Notes: generated by a model not told the origin, from the letters alone. 64,000 bases of DNA from Streptomyces sp. NRRL S-455 (GCF_000717875.1 NZ_JOCT01000007.1:62001-126000); one strand, 5' to 3'. Shown: positions 35,028 through 43,726, counted from the stretch's first letter. Numbers and translations: made by a program.

Positions 35028-35437
35028 GACCGCTCCGGAACCCACCGGGGCAGGCCGTCGTCGAAGGCGACCCGCACCCGGGCGCCGATGCGCAGGCGTT
35101 CCGCCGGGAGGGAGCCGAGCGGCTCACCGGGCCCGGCGACGAGGTTGCCGACGAGCCGGATCCGGGGCGCCTCGTCGAGCTCGACGACGACCACGTTGTA
35201 CGGCGCCAGCTCCGCGTAGTCCGGCAGCAGGGGCGGATGCGGGACGACGTACGACCACACACGACCGGCCCCCGACACCAGCCGCCACTCGGCCTCGAAC
35301 GACTGGCAGTGCGGGCAGCAGGGCCGGGGCGGGAAGCGGAGTTCGCCGCATCCGGCGCAGGCCTGGACACGGAGTTCGCCCCGGGCGGCGTACTCCCAGA
35401 AGGGGGCGCCGTCGGCGTCGGTGACGGGACGCAGCAT
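35024..35437 (-). CDS. DUF35 Zn-ribbon/OB-fold protein
   Basis: A 137-residue protein with a zinc ribbon CAGCGELRFPPRPCCPHC (residues about 27-44) and an OB-fold (GRVWSYVVPHPPLL, YNVVVVELDEAPRIRLVGNL). It sits between the thiolase-fold gene and a crotonase, overlapping the latter. It is the likely CoA-ester-binding subunit of the neighbouring Ltp-type enzyme, as in the Ltp2-ChsH2 complex. ATG at 35437. Confidence 0.87.
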   Translation of the reverse strand: MLRPVTDADGAPFWEYAARGELRVQACAGCGELRFPPRPCCPHCQSFEAEWRLVSGAGRVWSYVVPHPPLLPDYAELAPYNVVVVELDEAPRIRLVGNLVAGPGEPLGSLPAERLRIGARVRVAFDDGLPRWVPERS

Positions 35438-35447
35438 CGGTAGCTCC

Positions 35448-36617
35448 TCAACTCCTCAGCAGCAGGGCGGAGGTCGGCACACCCTCACCGGCCGTGACCA
35501 GACAGGACGAGGCGCCCGGCACCTGCGCGGTACTGGTCCCGCGCAGCTGCTTCACCCCTTCGTTGATGAGGTTGAAGCCGTGCACGTAGGCCTCGGACAG
35601 CCCGCCCCCGCCGGTGTTGACGGGCAGCAGCCCGCCGATCTCCAGCGCCCCGCCCTCGGTGAACGCCCCGCCCTCCCCGCGCCCGCAGAAGCCGTACCCC
35701 TCCAGGGAGAGCAGGACCAGGGGGGTGAAGGCGTCGTAGATCTGGGCGACGTCCACGTCCTGAGGGGTCAGGTCGGAGTGCTTCCACAGATGCCGTGCGG
35801 CGCTCCAGGCCGGGCCGGTGAGGGGGTCGTCGTTCCAGTAGTTGACCATGCCGTGGTGCTGGGCGGGCAGCGACTGGGCGGCGGAGTGGACGTAGACGGG
35901 TTTCCGACGGCAGTCCCGGGCCCGCTCGGCGGAGACCACGACGCAGGCCAGCGCCCCGTCCGTCTCCAGGCAGTTGTCGAAGAGGCAGAGCGGCTCGCTG
36001 ATCCAGCGGGACGTCATGTACATCTCGCGGGTGAGGGGCCGGTCGTACATGATCGCGGCGGGGTTCTGGTTGGCCCGGTTGCGGCAGGCCAGGGCGACGT
36101 TGAACAGGTGGTCCCGGGTGGCCCCGTACTCGTGCAGGTAGCGACGCGCGAGCATGGCGATCTCGTCCACCGGCCTGAGCAGACCGTACGGCCGGGTCCA
36201 CTGGGCCGGGGTGGGGAGCTGGACGGTGGTGTTGGTCCAGGGACGGGGCCCGCTGCCCCGCTTGCGCGACCGCCAGGCCACCCCGACGCTCGCCTGCCCG
36301 GTGGCGACGGCGGCGGCGAGATGGGCGACGGTGGCACACGAACCGCCGCCCCCGAACCCGACCTTGCTGAAGAAGGTGAGGTCACCGAAGCCGCAGGCCT
36401 TCGCCAGCTCCACCTCGTCCGTCTCCTCCATGGTGTAGGAGGCGAGCGCGTCGACCTCGCCGGGCGCGATCCCGGCGTCGTCGAGGGCCGCCAGGACGGC
36501 ACGGCAGGCGAGGGTGCGCTCGTCCTCGGGGAGCCGCTTGGCGAAGGGCGTCTGGCCGATGCCGACGATGGCGGTGGCGTCCTTGAGGCCGGCCGGTCCT
36601 GCTGCTCCTGCTGCCAT
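35448..36617 (-). CDS. Thiolase-fold lipid-transfer-type enzyme (Ltp/SCP-x), Cys-less
   Basis: A 389-residue thiolase-superfamily protein. The family motifs are QIYDAFTPLVLLSLEGYGFC, GRGEGGAF and LPVNTGGGGLSEAY. Where the nucleophilic cysteine is expected it reads GFGGGGSCATV; the Cys is displaced by several residues from the canonical site, so thiolase chemistry is doubtful and a retro-aldol role is more likely. It is followed after 10 bp by its DUF35 partner. The ATG at 36617 has a GAGGTGCGC ribosome site. It is divergent from the acyl-CoA ligase, with two operators between. Confidence 0.85.
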   Translation of the reverse strand: MAAGAAGPAGLKDATAIVGIGQTPFAKRLPEDERTLACRAVLAALDDAGIAPGEVDALASYTMEETDEVELAKACGFGDLTFFSKVGFGGGGSCATVAHLAAAVATGQASVGVAWRSRKRGSGPRPWTNTTVQLPTPAQWTRPYGLLRPVDEIAMLARRYLHEYGATRDHLFNVALACRNRANQNPAAIMYDRPLTREMYMTSRWISEPLCLFDNCLETDGALACVVVSAERARDCRRKPVYVHSAAQSLPAQHHGMVNYWNDDPLTGPAWSAARHLWKHSDLTPQDVDVAQIYDAFTPLVLLSLEGYGFCGRGEGGAFTEGGALEIGGLLPVNTGGGGLSEAYVHGFNLINEGVKQLRGTSTAQVPGASSCLVTAGEGVPTSALLLRS

Positions 36618-36645
36618 GTGCGCGCACCTCCGGCCCGAACGGTTC

Positions 36646-36662
36646 GCTGACAGGTCGTCAGA
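36646..36662. promoter_or_regulatory. 17-bp regulon operator, copy 11
   Basis: GCTGACA-GGT-CGTCAGA has two mismatches. It lies 28 bp upstream of the leftward thiolase-fold gene and 27 bp from copy 12. Confidence 0.75.
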
Positions 36663-36672
36663 TTACAGCTAA

Positions 36673-36689
36673 TCTGACGGTCAGTCAGC
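36673..36689. promoter_or_regulatory. 17-bp regulon operator, copy 12
   Basis: TCTGACG-GTC-AGTCAGC has two mismatches. It is 35 bp upstream of the GTG of the rightward acyl-CoA ligase. Confidence 0.75.
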
Positions 36690-36724
36690 TCTTCGTCGGT
36701 TCTTCTGCTCCCGGGAGGCTTGCT

Positions 36725-38335
36725 GTGCGAGCGGAGACGGAACGGGAAACCATCCCGCGTCTGGTGAGGGCGGCGGCCGAGCGGTACGCGGATGTCGAGG
36801 CGGTCGTCGAGGGCCGTACCCGGATCACCTACGCGGAACTGGGCGCCCGCGTGGAGCGCGCCGCGGCGGCCTGCCTGGCGAACGGGGTCGGACCGGGCGA
36901 CCGGGTCGGCGTGTGGGCGCCGAACACCCTCGACTGGATCGTCAGCGCCCTGGGCGCCGTCTCCGCGGGCGCGGTGCTCGTGCCGCTCAACACCCGCTTC
37001 AAGGGCGCCGAGGCGGCGGACGTGCTCCGCCGCAGCGGCACCCGGCTGCTCTTCGTCACCGGCACGTTCCTCGGCACGTCCTACGTGGCGTCCCTGCGCA
37101 GGGCCGCCGGAGAGGGCCCGGGCGGCCCCGGCCCGCTGCCCGGACTGCCTCAACTGGAGCGCGTGGTGGTGCTGTCGGAGGACGCCCCCGCCGACTTCCT
37201 CACCTGGAAGGACTTCCTGGCGAGCGGGGAGGGAGTGGGCTCGGGCGACGTGCGCGCACGGGCGGACGCGGTCGACGGCCCCTGGACCTCCGACATCATC
37301 TTCACCTCGGGTACCACGGGCCGCCCGAAGGGCGCGGTCATCACCCACACCCAGTCGCTGCGGGCGTACGGCATCTGGAGCGATCTGGCCGGCCTGACCG
37401 AGGGCGACCGCTACCTCATCGTGAACCCCTTCTTCCACACCTTCGGCTACAAGGCCGGGGTGCTGGCCTGCCTGATGCGGGGCGCGACGATGATCCCCCA
37501 GCCGGTGTTCAGTGTGAACACGGTCCTGGCCAACATCGCCGCGGAACGGGTCTCGGTGCTCCCCGGCCCCCCGACCCTCCTCCAGTCCCTCCTGGACCAC
37601 CCGGCCCGGGACGCGCACGACCTGTCGGCACTCCGCCTGGTGGTGACGGGAGCGGCGGTGGTACCGCTGCGGCTCGTCGAGCGGCTGCGCACCGAACTCG
37701 GCGTCGGCACGGTCCTGACGGCCTACGGCCTCTCCGAAGCCGGCGGCGTCGTCACGATGTGCCGCCGCGGCGACGACCCGGCGGTCATCGCCTCGACGTC
37801 GGGCCGGGCCATCCCCGGCACGGAGGTACGGGTCGCGGACCCCGAGGGCCGGCCCCTGCCGCCGGGCGCGCCGGGCGAGGTCCAGGTCCGCGGCTTCAAC
37901 GTCATGAAGGGCTACCACGAGGACGAGCGGGCCACCGCCGAGGTGCTGCGGCAGGACGGCTGGCTGCGCACGGGCGACATCGGCGTCCTGGACCCCGAGG
38001 GCAACCTGCGCATCACCGACCGTCTCAAGGACATGTTCATCGTCGGCGGCTTCAACGCCTACCCCGCCGAAATAGAGCAGCTCCTGGGCCTCCACCCGGA
38101 CGTGGCGGACGTGGCCGTGATCGGCGTCCCCGACGCCCGGCTGGGCGAGGTCGGCAGGGCCTACGTCGTCCGGCGGCCGGGAGCACTGCTCACCGGCGAC
38201 GACCTGATCGCCTGGTCCCGCCGGGAGATGGCGAACTACAAGGTCCCGAGATCGGTTGAGTTCGTGGCCGAGCTGCCCCGCAACGCGAGCGGCAAGGTCG
38301 TGAAGGGGGCGCTGCGGAAGGCGGTCACCGGCTGA
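36725..38335 (+). CDS. Acyl-CoA ligase, FadD3-like
   Basis: A 536-residue class I adenylate-forming ligase. Motifs in order: P-loop FTSGTTGRPKGAVITH near residue 197, the FFHTFGYKAG region, AYGLSEAGG, GWLRTGDIGVLDPEGN and the C-terminal lysine motif ASGKVVKGALRK. The sequence resembles FadD3, which activates the propionate side chain of the steroid CD-ring remnant (HIP) in mycobacteria. The resemblance is from memory of family motifs and does not prove the substrate. The GTG at 36725 follows GGGAGG. It overlaps the SMP-30 gene tail to tail by 11 bases. Confidence 0.87.
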   Translation: MRAETERETIPRLVRAAAERYADVEAVVEGRTRITYAELGARVERAAAACLANGVGPGDRVGVWAPNTLDWIVSALGAVSAGAVLVPLNTRFKGAEAADVLRRSGTRLLFVTGTFLGTSYVASLRRAAGEGPGGPGPLPGLPQLERVVVLSEDAPADFLTWKDFLASGEGVGSGDVRARADAVDGPWTSDIIFTSGTTGRPKGAVITHTQSLRAYGIWSDLAGLTEGDRYLIVNPFFHTFGYKAGVLACLMRGATMIPQPVFSVNTVLANIAAERVSVLPGPPTLLQSLLDHPARDAHDLSALRLVVTGAAVVPLRLVERLRTELGVGTVLTAYGLSEAGGVVTMCRRGDDPAVIASTSGRAIPGTEVRVADPEGRPLPPGAPGEVQVRGFNVMKGYHEDERATAEVLRQDGWLRTGDIGVLDPEGNLRITDRLKDMFIVGGFNAYPAEIEQLLGLHPDVADVAVIGVPDARLGEVGRAYVVRRPGALLTGDDLIAWSRREMANYKVPRSVEFVAELPRNASGKVVKGALRKAVTG

Positions 38336-39248
38336 GGGGGAGCGGAGAGGTCCCGGTGACCGACATGACGAGCGAGTAGAGCACGGTGTCGGCGGCGATG
38401 AACATCCGGTTCAGCCGGGCGCCGCCGAACCGGATGTTGGCGACGGTGCCGGGCACCAGGACACGGCCGAGGAGCGTGCCGTCGGGGTCGTAGCAGTGCA
38501 CACCGCCGTGCAGGGCGGCGGCCCACAGCCGCCCCTGGTCGTCGAACCGGATGTTGTCGAAGATGCCGTTCGCGCACTCGGCGAAGACGTCTCCGCCGCC
38601 GAGGGTCCCGTCCTCACGGACGTCGAAGACGCGGATGTGGTTGGCGAGGCTGTCGGACACGAACAGCCGCCTCTCGTCGGGCGAGAACACCAGGCCGTTG
38701 GGCCCCTGGAACCCGTCGGCGACCAGCCGCACCTCCCCACTGCCCGGGTCCACCCGGTACACGTTCCGGGCCCCGATCTCACTCTCCGCCCGATGCCCCT
38801 CGTAGTCGGTGGCGATCCCGAACTCGGGGTCGGAGAACCAGACCGACCCGTCCGACCTCACGACGGCGTCGTTCGGGCTGTTGAGCCGCTTCCCCCGGAA
38901 CCGCTCGGCGATCACGGTGACCGACCCGTCGTGCTCGGTCCGGGTCACCCGCCGGTTGCCCTGCTCACAGGTGATGAGACGCCCCTGCCCGTCCAGGGTG
39001 TTGCCGTTCGGAAACCCGGCGGGCGACCGGAACACCCCGACGGACCCGGTGGTCTCGTCCCAGCGCAGCAGCCGGTCGTTCGGGATGTCGCTCCAGACGA
39101 GATACCGCCCCGCGGGCACGTACACCGGCCCCTCGGCCCACCGGCACCCCTCGAAGAGCGTCTCCAGCTGGGAGTCCCCGGCCTGGCAGCGTCCCGTCCG
39201 GAACCGCTCGTCGAGGGTCTCGTAGGTCTGCGGTTGCTCGCCGGGCAT
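38325..39248 (-). CDS. SMP-30/gluconolactonase family protein
   Basis: A 307-residue six-bladed beta-propeller lactonase. WAEGPVYVPAGRYLVWSDIPNDR carries the family metal Glu. LNSPNDAVVRSDGSVWFSD and GPNGLVFSPDERRLFVSDS carry the Asn and Asp ligands. Members hydrolyse sugar or other lactones. Its position after the acyl-CoA ligase would fit a lactone intermediate, but no operator precedes it. ATG at 39248. Confidence 0.86.
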   Translation of the reverse strand: MPGEQPQTYETLDERFRTGRCQAGDSQLETLFEGCRWAEGPVYVPAGRYLVWSDIPNDRLLRWDETTGSVGVFRSPAGFPNGNTLDGQGRLITCEQGNRRVTRTEHDGSVTVIAERFRGKRLNSPNDAVVRSDGSVWFSDPEFGIATDYEGHRAESEIGARNVYRVDPGSGEVRLVADGFQGPNGLVFSPDERRLFVSDSLANHIRVFDVREDGTLGGGDVFAECANGIFDNIRFDDQGRLWAAALHGGVHCYDPDGTLLGRVLVPGTVANIRFGGARLNRMFIAADTVLYSLVMSVTGTSPLPLSR

Positions 39249-39375
39249 GTCGCCGCCTTCCCGCTGGAGTGGACTTTCGAGTCGGCCGATGATCCGCCGG
39301 AACCACTATCGCGCGCCCGGACCAGCGGCGCATTCCGCCGGGCCGGGGACGCTCAGGTCCGGTATGGTAAGTGGT

Positions 39376-39654
39376 ATGGCAACGAAGAAGTACACCGTGA
39401 CGCTGCCGGAGGAGCTCGCCGAGGAGATCCGGCAGGAGGTCGGGTCGGGCGGCTTCAGCGCCTATGTCACGCGGGCCATAGAGCATCAGCGGGAGCAGGA
39501 CCGGCTCGGGGAACTCGTGGCGTGGCTGGAGGAGGAGCACGGCCCCGTCACCGATGACGAACTCGCCGCGGCGGAGGCTGAGCGCAGGGAGCTCGAGCGC
39601 CACTTCGCTCAGCAGGGCGCGGCCTCCGGGAACCAGCGGAGGAGGGCGAGCTGA
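39376..39654 (+). CDS. Ribbon-helix-helix antitoxin
   Basis: A 92-residue protein. The N-terminal ribbon is KKYTVTLPEELAEEIRQEV, then a helix-turn-helix-like GGFSAYVTRAIEHQRE, and a charged C-terminal tail that would wrap the toxin. The ATG at 39376 is preceded by a direct repeat GGTATGG-N5-GGTATGG (39361-39379), a possible autoregulatory site overlapping the start. It is coupled to the PIN toxin by a one-base overlap. Confidence 0.82.
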   Translation: MATKKYTVTLPEELAEEIRQEVGSGGFSAYVTRAIEHQREQDRLGELVAWLEEEHGPVTDDELAAAEAERRELERHFAQQGAASGNQRRRAS

Positions 39655-40049
39655 TGGTGCCGTCCTGCTACGTGCTGGACTGCGAGGCGTTGTCGCGGGC
39701 CGTCCTGGGCGAGCGGGTGATGCTCGCGCGGCTCAAGGACGCCCACCGCTCGGGCATCCGCGTCGTGACCAGTTCCATGACCCTGATCGAGGCGTATCAC
39801 TCCCGGGTGAAGCGCGCCGCCTGGACCTGGGCGATGTCGCGGGTCGTGGTGGAGCCCGTGACGCGGGACGTAGCCGATGCCGCCGTCACCCTCCTCCAGG
39901 ACACCGGCTTGCACGGACACAAGTACGCGATCGACGCGGCCCTCGCAGTGATCGCGGGGCGGCAGCCAGGAGGCGTCGTGCTCTTCACCTCCGACGAGGA
40001 CGACATGGGAAAGCTGTGCGGGCCGGGCGTGCGGCTCGTGCCGTTGTAG
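39654..40049 (+). CDS. PIN-domain toxin ribonuclease
   Basis: A 131-residue VapC-like PIN domain. Acidic residues expected at the metal site are present: Asp9 in VLDCEAL, Glu in TLIEAYHS near residue 45, Asp in YAIDAALAVIAG near 93 and TSDEDD near 119. VapC toxins cleave tRNA or rRNA until neutralised by the antitoxin. The pair sits between the SMP-30 gene and afsR, and may mark an insertion junction. Confidence 0.82.
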   Translation: MVPSCYVLDCEALSRAVLGERVMLARLKDAHRSGIRVVTSSMTLIEAYHSRVKRAAWTWAMSRVVVEPVTRDVADAAVTLLQDTGLHGHKYAIDAALAVIAGRQPGGVVLFTSDEDDMGKLCGPGVRLVPL

Positions 40050-40210
40050 CCGGACTTCTCCACCCGCCCGCGTGCTGCCGCGTGCGAACAGAATGTGCGG
40101 ACCTTGTGGACTCCCGTGCGTAGCGCTGTGATCGGTGTCCCCCACAGCTGACGTATCCGCCGCGCACAAGGCAAACTGGCGTGGTTGCTCAGGATGGCTA
40201 GGGGGACTGC

Positions 40211-43200
40211 ATGGACGGTGTACCGGACGGTGTGCCGCGCGTACCGGAGCAGCGGCATCCCGGCTCTTCGGCGAAGTCGGCGGAATCGTTGAAGTCGGGC
40301 CAATCGGCGAAGCCGGCGGGATCGGCGGAAGGGGCGGACCCGGTGGCGTCGACGGCGCTGCGCTTCGGTGTGCTCGGACCGGTGCGCGCCTGGCGCGGCG
40401 ACGAGCCGATCACCACCGGTTCCCCCCAGCAACGAGCCCTTCTCGCCGCCCTGTTGCTGCGCGAGGGCCGTACGGCCACGGCAGCGGAGCTGATCGACGC
40501 GCTCTGGGGCGAGGAACCGCCCTCCCAGGCGCTGGCGGCGCTCCGGACGTACGCCTCCCGGCTGCGCAAGGTGCTGGACCCGGGGGTCCTGGTCAGCGAG
40601 TCCGGTGGATACGCGGTCCGCGACCTGGCCGAGGGCGCCCTGGACCTGACCGCCGCTCAGGACCTGGCCACCGAGGCGGAGAAGGCCCGCTCGGCCGGCG
40701 ACCTCTGCCACGCCCGGGACGTGCTGCGGCGGGCCCTCGCCCTCTGGGACGGGGAGACCCTGGCCGGCGTACCCGGCCCGTACGCGGAGGCACAGCGCGT
40801 CCGTCTGGAGGAGTGGCGGCTCCAACTCCTGGAATCCCGGCTGGACATGGACCTGGAGCAGGGCTGCCACGCGGAGGCCGTCTCGGAGCTCACCGCGCTC
40901 ACCGCCGCCCACCCGCTCCGTGAGCGGCTCCGCGAGCTGCTGATGCTGGCGCTGTACCGCAGCGGCCGTCAGGCCGAGGCCCTCGCGGTGTACGCCGACA
41001 CGCGGCGCCTGCTCGCCGACGAACTGGGCGTGGACCCCCGCCCCGGCCTCAGCGAGCTGCAGCAGCGGATCCTCCAGGCCGACCCGGGCCTGGCGGAACC
41101 CTCCTCTCCGGCCCCCGAGCCGGCCTCCGTCCCCGTCCGCCCGGCGCAACTGCCCGCGACCGTGCCGGACTTCACCGGTCGTGCCGGCTTCGTACGGGAG
41201 CTCGGCGACATCCTGGCCTCGGCCGACGGCGGGGTGATGGCGGTCTCGGCGCTGGCCGGGATCGGCGGCGTGGGCAAGACGACCCTCGCCGTGCACGTGG
41301 CCCACCAGGCCCGCGCGGCGTTCCCGGACGGGCAGCTGTATGTCGACCTGCAGGGCGCGGGGGCGCGGGCGGCGGACCCGGAGACGGTCCTCGGTTCCTT
41401 CCTGCGCGCGCTCGGCACCGCCGACACCGCGGTTCCCGACTCCCTGGAGGAGCGGGCGGCGCTGTACCGCTCGGTCCTGGCAGGCCGCCGCGTCCTGGTG
41501 CTGCTGGACAACGCCCGCGACGCCGCCCAGGTCCGCCCCCTGCTGCCCGGCACGGACGGCTGCGCGGCGCTCGTCACCTCGCGGGTACGGATGGTGGACC
41601 TGGCGGGCGCCCACCTGATCGACCTGGACGTGATGTCGCCGGACGAGGCGCTGGCGCTGTTCACGAGGATCGTGGGCGAGGAGCGGGTGGCGTCCGAACG
41701 GAAGGCCGCCCTGGACGTCGTCGGCGCCTGCGGCTTCCTGCCGCTCGCGATCCGCATCGCGGCGTCCCGGCTGGCGGCGCGCCGCACCTGGACGGTGTCG
41801 GTCCTCGCGGCGAAGCTCGCCGACGAACGCCGCCGCCTGGACGAACTCCAGGCCGGCGACCTGGCGGTGAAGGCCACCTTCGAGCTGGGCTACGGCCAGC
41901 TGGAGCCCGCCCAGGCCCGCGCCTTCCGCCTCCTCGGCCTCGCCGACGGCCCCGACATCTCCCTCCCGGCCGCCGCGGCGGTCCTGGACCTGCCCGTGGA
42001 GGACACCGAGGACCTGCTGGAGTCCCTCGTCGACACCTCACTCCTCGAATCCGCCGCCCCCGGCCGGTACCGCTTCCACGACCTCGTACGGCTCTACGCG
42101 CGTGCGTGCGCGGAACGCGACGAGATGCCGCCGAGCGAACGGGGCGCGGCCCTGTCCCGTCTCCTGGACTTCTACCTGGCGTCGGCGGCGGGCGTGTACG
42201 CGATCGAACGGCCGGGCGACCGGCTGGTGGACCATCTCGAACCGACCGCCTATCCGGGGCTGCGCTTCGACAACCGGCACGCCGCGCAGGACTGGCTCTA
42301 CGCGGAGGCCATCTGCCTCCTCGCCTGCGTACGGCAGTCCGCCGGGCAGCAGGACACACTTCCCCGGGCGATCGACCTGCTGTGGGCCGCGCACGACCTC
42401 TCCGAGTCCGGCGCCAACTCCAGGGAGTACGAGACGACGGCCGAGACACTCCTCGACTCCGCCCGGCAGCTCGGCCTGGCCCGCGCGGAGGCCCGGGCGC
42501 TGACGACCCTCGTCAACGTCCACCACGTGGGCGGCCGCTTCGAGCGGGCCGACCAGGAGGCCGAGCGGGCCATACTCCTCGCGCAGGAGGCCGACGACCT
42601 CTTCACCGTCTGCTGGGCCGGCAACGCCCGCGGCATCATCGCCCTGTACCAGAACCGGCACGAGGACGGCGAGGAGCACCTCTCCCGGGCCATCGAGCAC
42701 TTCCGGGCCCTGGGCAACCGCCCCGGCGAGGCCGCCGCGCTGTGCAACCTGTCCCGGATCCACCTCGCGACCGGGCGGACCCAGAGCGCGGTCGCGCTGG
42801 CCCAGGAGGGCATCGGCATCTACGACGCCATGGGCAACACCATGCGCGGGGCGAACGCCCGTTACGCCCTGGGGCTCGCCCTCACCCAGAGCGGCGAGCT
42901 GGGCAACGCGGCCGACCGGCTCCAGGAGGCCCTGGAGGTGTTCCGGGACAGCAGGCAGCGCCTCTGGGAGGGCATGACCCTGTTCCGGCTGGCCGAGGTG
43001 GACCTCGCCGCCCGGCGCCCCGCACAGGCCGCCGCCAACGCCGAGATGGCACTGACCGTGCTGCGCGGCATCGGCGGCGAGTGGCGACGGGGCAACGTCC
43101 TCACCGTCCTCGGCCGCGCGCTCAGCGGCATCGGCCAGACCGGCCGGGCCCAGGTCTGCTGGCAGGAAGCGGCCGGCATCTACGAGGAACTGGGCTCCCC

Positions 43201-43249
43201 CGAGGCCGCCGACGTACGCGCGCTGCTCTCCCCGGTGCGTGCGGCCTGA
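40211..43249 (+). CDS. afsR: SARP-family global regulator AfsR
   Basis: A 1012-residue regulator. A variable Ser/Ala/Lys-rich N-terminus (about 50 residues) precedes the OmpR-like winged helix (LRFGVLGPVRAWRGD..., about 50-135) and the BTAD domain (about 140-300). An NB-ARC ATPase follows with P-loop GIGGVGKTTLA at residue 351 and Walker B RVLVLLDNARD. C-terminal TPR repeats run from about 650 to 1000. AfsR is phosphorylated by AfsK, hydrolyses ATP and activates afsS. The ATG at 40211 follows GGGGGA. afsS lies downstream. Confidence 0.95.
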   Translation: MDGVPDGVPRVPEQRHPGSSAKSAESLKSGQSAKPAGSAEGADPVASTALRFGVLGPVRAWRGDEPITTGSPQQRALLAALLLREGRTATAAELIDALWGEEPPSQALAALRTYASRLRKVLDPGVLVSESGGYAVRDLAEGALDLTAAQDLATEAEKARSAGDLCHARDVLRRALALWDGETLAGVPGPYAEAQRVRLEEWRLQLLESRLDMDLEQGCHAEAVSELTALTAAHPLRERLRELLMLALYRSGRQAEALAVYADTRRLLADELGVDPRPGLSELQQRILQADPGLAEPSSPAPEPASVPVRPAQLPATVPDFTGRAGFVRELGDILASADGGVMAVSALAGIGGVGKTTLAVHVAHQARAAFPDGQLYVDLQGAGARAADPETVLGSFLRALGTADTAVPDSLEERAALYRSVLAGRRVLVLLDNARDAAQVRPLLPGTDGCAALVTSRVRMVDLAGAHLIDLDVMSPDEALALFTRIVGEERVASERKAALDVVGACGFLPLAIRIAASRLAARRTWTVSVLAAKLADERRRLDELQAGDLAVKATFELGYGQLEPAQARAFRLLGLADGPDISLPAAAAVLDLPVEDTEDLLESLVDTSLLESAAPGRYRFHDLVRLYARACAERDEMPPSERGAALSRLLDFYLASAAGVYAIERPGDRLVDHLEPTAYPGLRFDNRHAAQDWLYAEAICLLACVRQSAGQQDTLPRAIDLLWAAHDLSESGANSREYETTAETLLDSARQLGLARAEARALTTLVNVHHVGGRFERADQEAERAILLAQEADDLFTVCWAGNARGIIALYQNRHEDGEEHLSRAIEHFRALGNRPGEAAALCNLSRIHLATGRTQSAVALAQEGIGIYDAMGNTMRGANARYALGLALTQSGELGNAADRLQEALEVFRDSRQRLWEGMTLFRLAEVDLAARRPAQAAANAEMALTVLRGIGGEWRRGNVLTVLGRALSGIGQTGRAQVCWQEAAGIYEELGSPEAADVRALLSPVRAA

Positions 43250-43263
43250 CCTCCTGTCGCGGG

Positions 43264-43282
43264 CGTTCATCATTCGTTTATC
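43264..43282 (+). promoter_or_regulatory. AfsR-box-like direct repeat in the afsS promoter
   Basis: CGTTCATC and CGTTTATC are direct repeats 11 bp apart, followed 8 bp later by a CATGCT -10-like hexamer. SARP proteins bind heptameric direct repeats 11 bp apart, 8 bp from the -10. The target here is afsS, the known AfsR target. Confidence 0.75.
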
Positions 43283-43465
43283 GCCCCACGCCATGCTTGA
43301 CGTAGTCGATCCGTCGCGTCGGGGGGCAGACGGGTCGCCGCACGGGGCCCCGCACCTGAAGCTCAGGTGAGCGGCCCAAGTGGGCCCGTCCGGTCGGACT
43401 CGGGGGAGTGACCGGGCGGGCCCGTCGAACCAACACTGCTTGATCTACACGGGGAGTTGACGACC

Positions 43466-43642
43466 ATGGGCGACGAGCTCAAGCCGCAGGACCTGCACGC
43501 GACCGACGAGCCGCTGGGGACCGAGGACCTGCACGCCACGGACGAGGGCGCCGTCAAGAAGCAGGACCTGCACGCCACGGACGAGCCGCTGGAGACGAAG
43601 GACCTGCACGCCACGTCGGAGCCGTTCAAGCCGACCAGGTGA
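43466..43642 (+). CDS. afsS: Small sigma-like/regulatory repeat protein AfsS
   Basis: A 58-residue protein made almost entirely of four DLHAT repeats (QDLHATDEPLGT, EDLHATDEG, QDLHATDEPLET, KDLHATSEP), the hallmark of AfsS. AfsS stimulates antibiotic production and links AfsR to nutrient stress; its molecular role is unclear. The ATG at 43466 has a GGGGAG ribosome site 9 bases upstream. A TTG 9 bases earlier is less likely. Confidence 0.92.
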   Translation: MGDELKPQDLHATDEPLGTEDLHATDEGAVKKQDLHATDEPLETKDLHATSEPFKPTR

Positions 43643-43644
43643 TT

Positions 43645-43672
43645 CCGGTGAAGCAAGCCCGGTGAAGCAAGC
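43645..43672. repeat. 14-bp tandem duplication after afsS
   Basis: Two adjacent copies of CCGGTGAAGCAAGC follow the afsS stop codon by 2 bp. This is probably replication slippage in the 3' untranslated region. Confidence 0.75.
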
Positions 43673-43687
43673 CACTACACACGGGGT

Positions 43688-43726
43688 TCGGCCGCGACGG
43701 CGCGGAGGGGGAGCCGTCGCGGCCGA
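43688..43726 (+). terminator. Strong hairpin terminator of afsR-afsS
   Basis: A 14-bp perfect stem (TCGGCCGCGACGGC and its complement) with an 11-base loop lies 45 bp after afsS. There is no U-tract, as usual in Streptomyces. Confidence 0.75.

Noticed and set aside
43457..43465. TTG as the afsS start
   Set aside because: The ATG at 43466 has the better ribosome-site spacing (9 bases from GGGGAG); the TTG would abut it.
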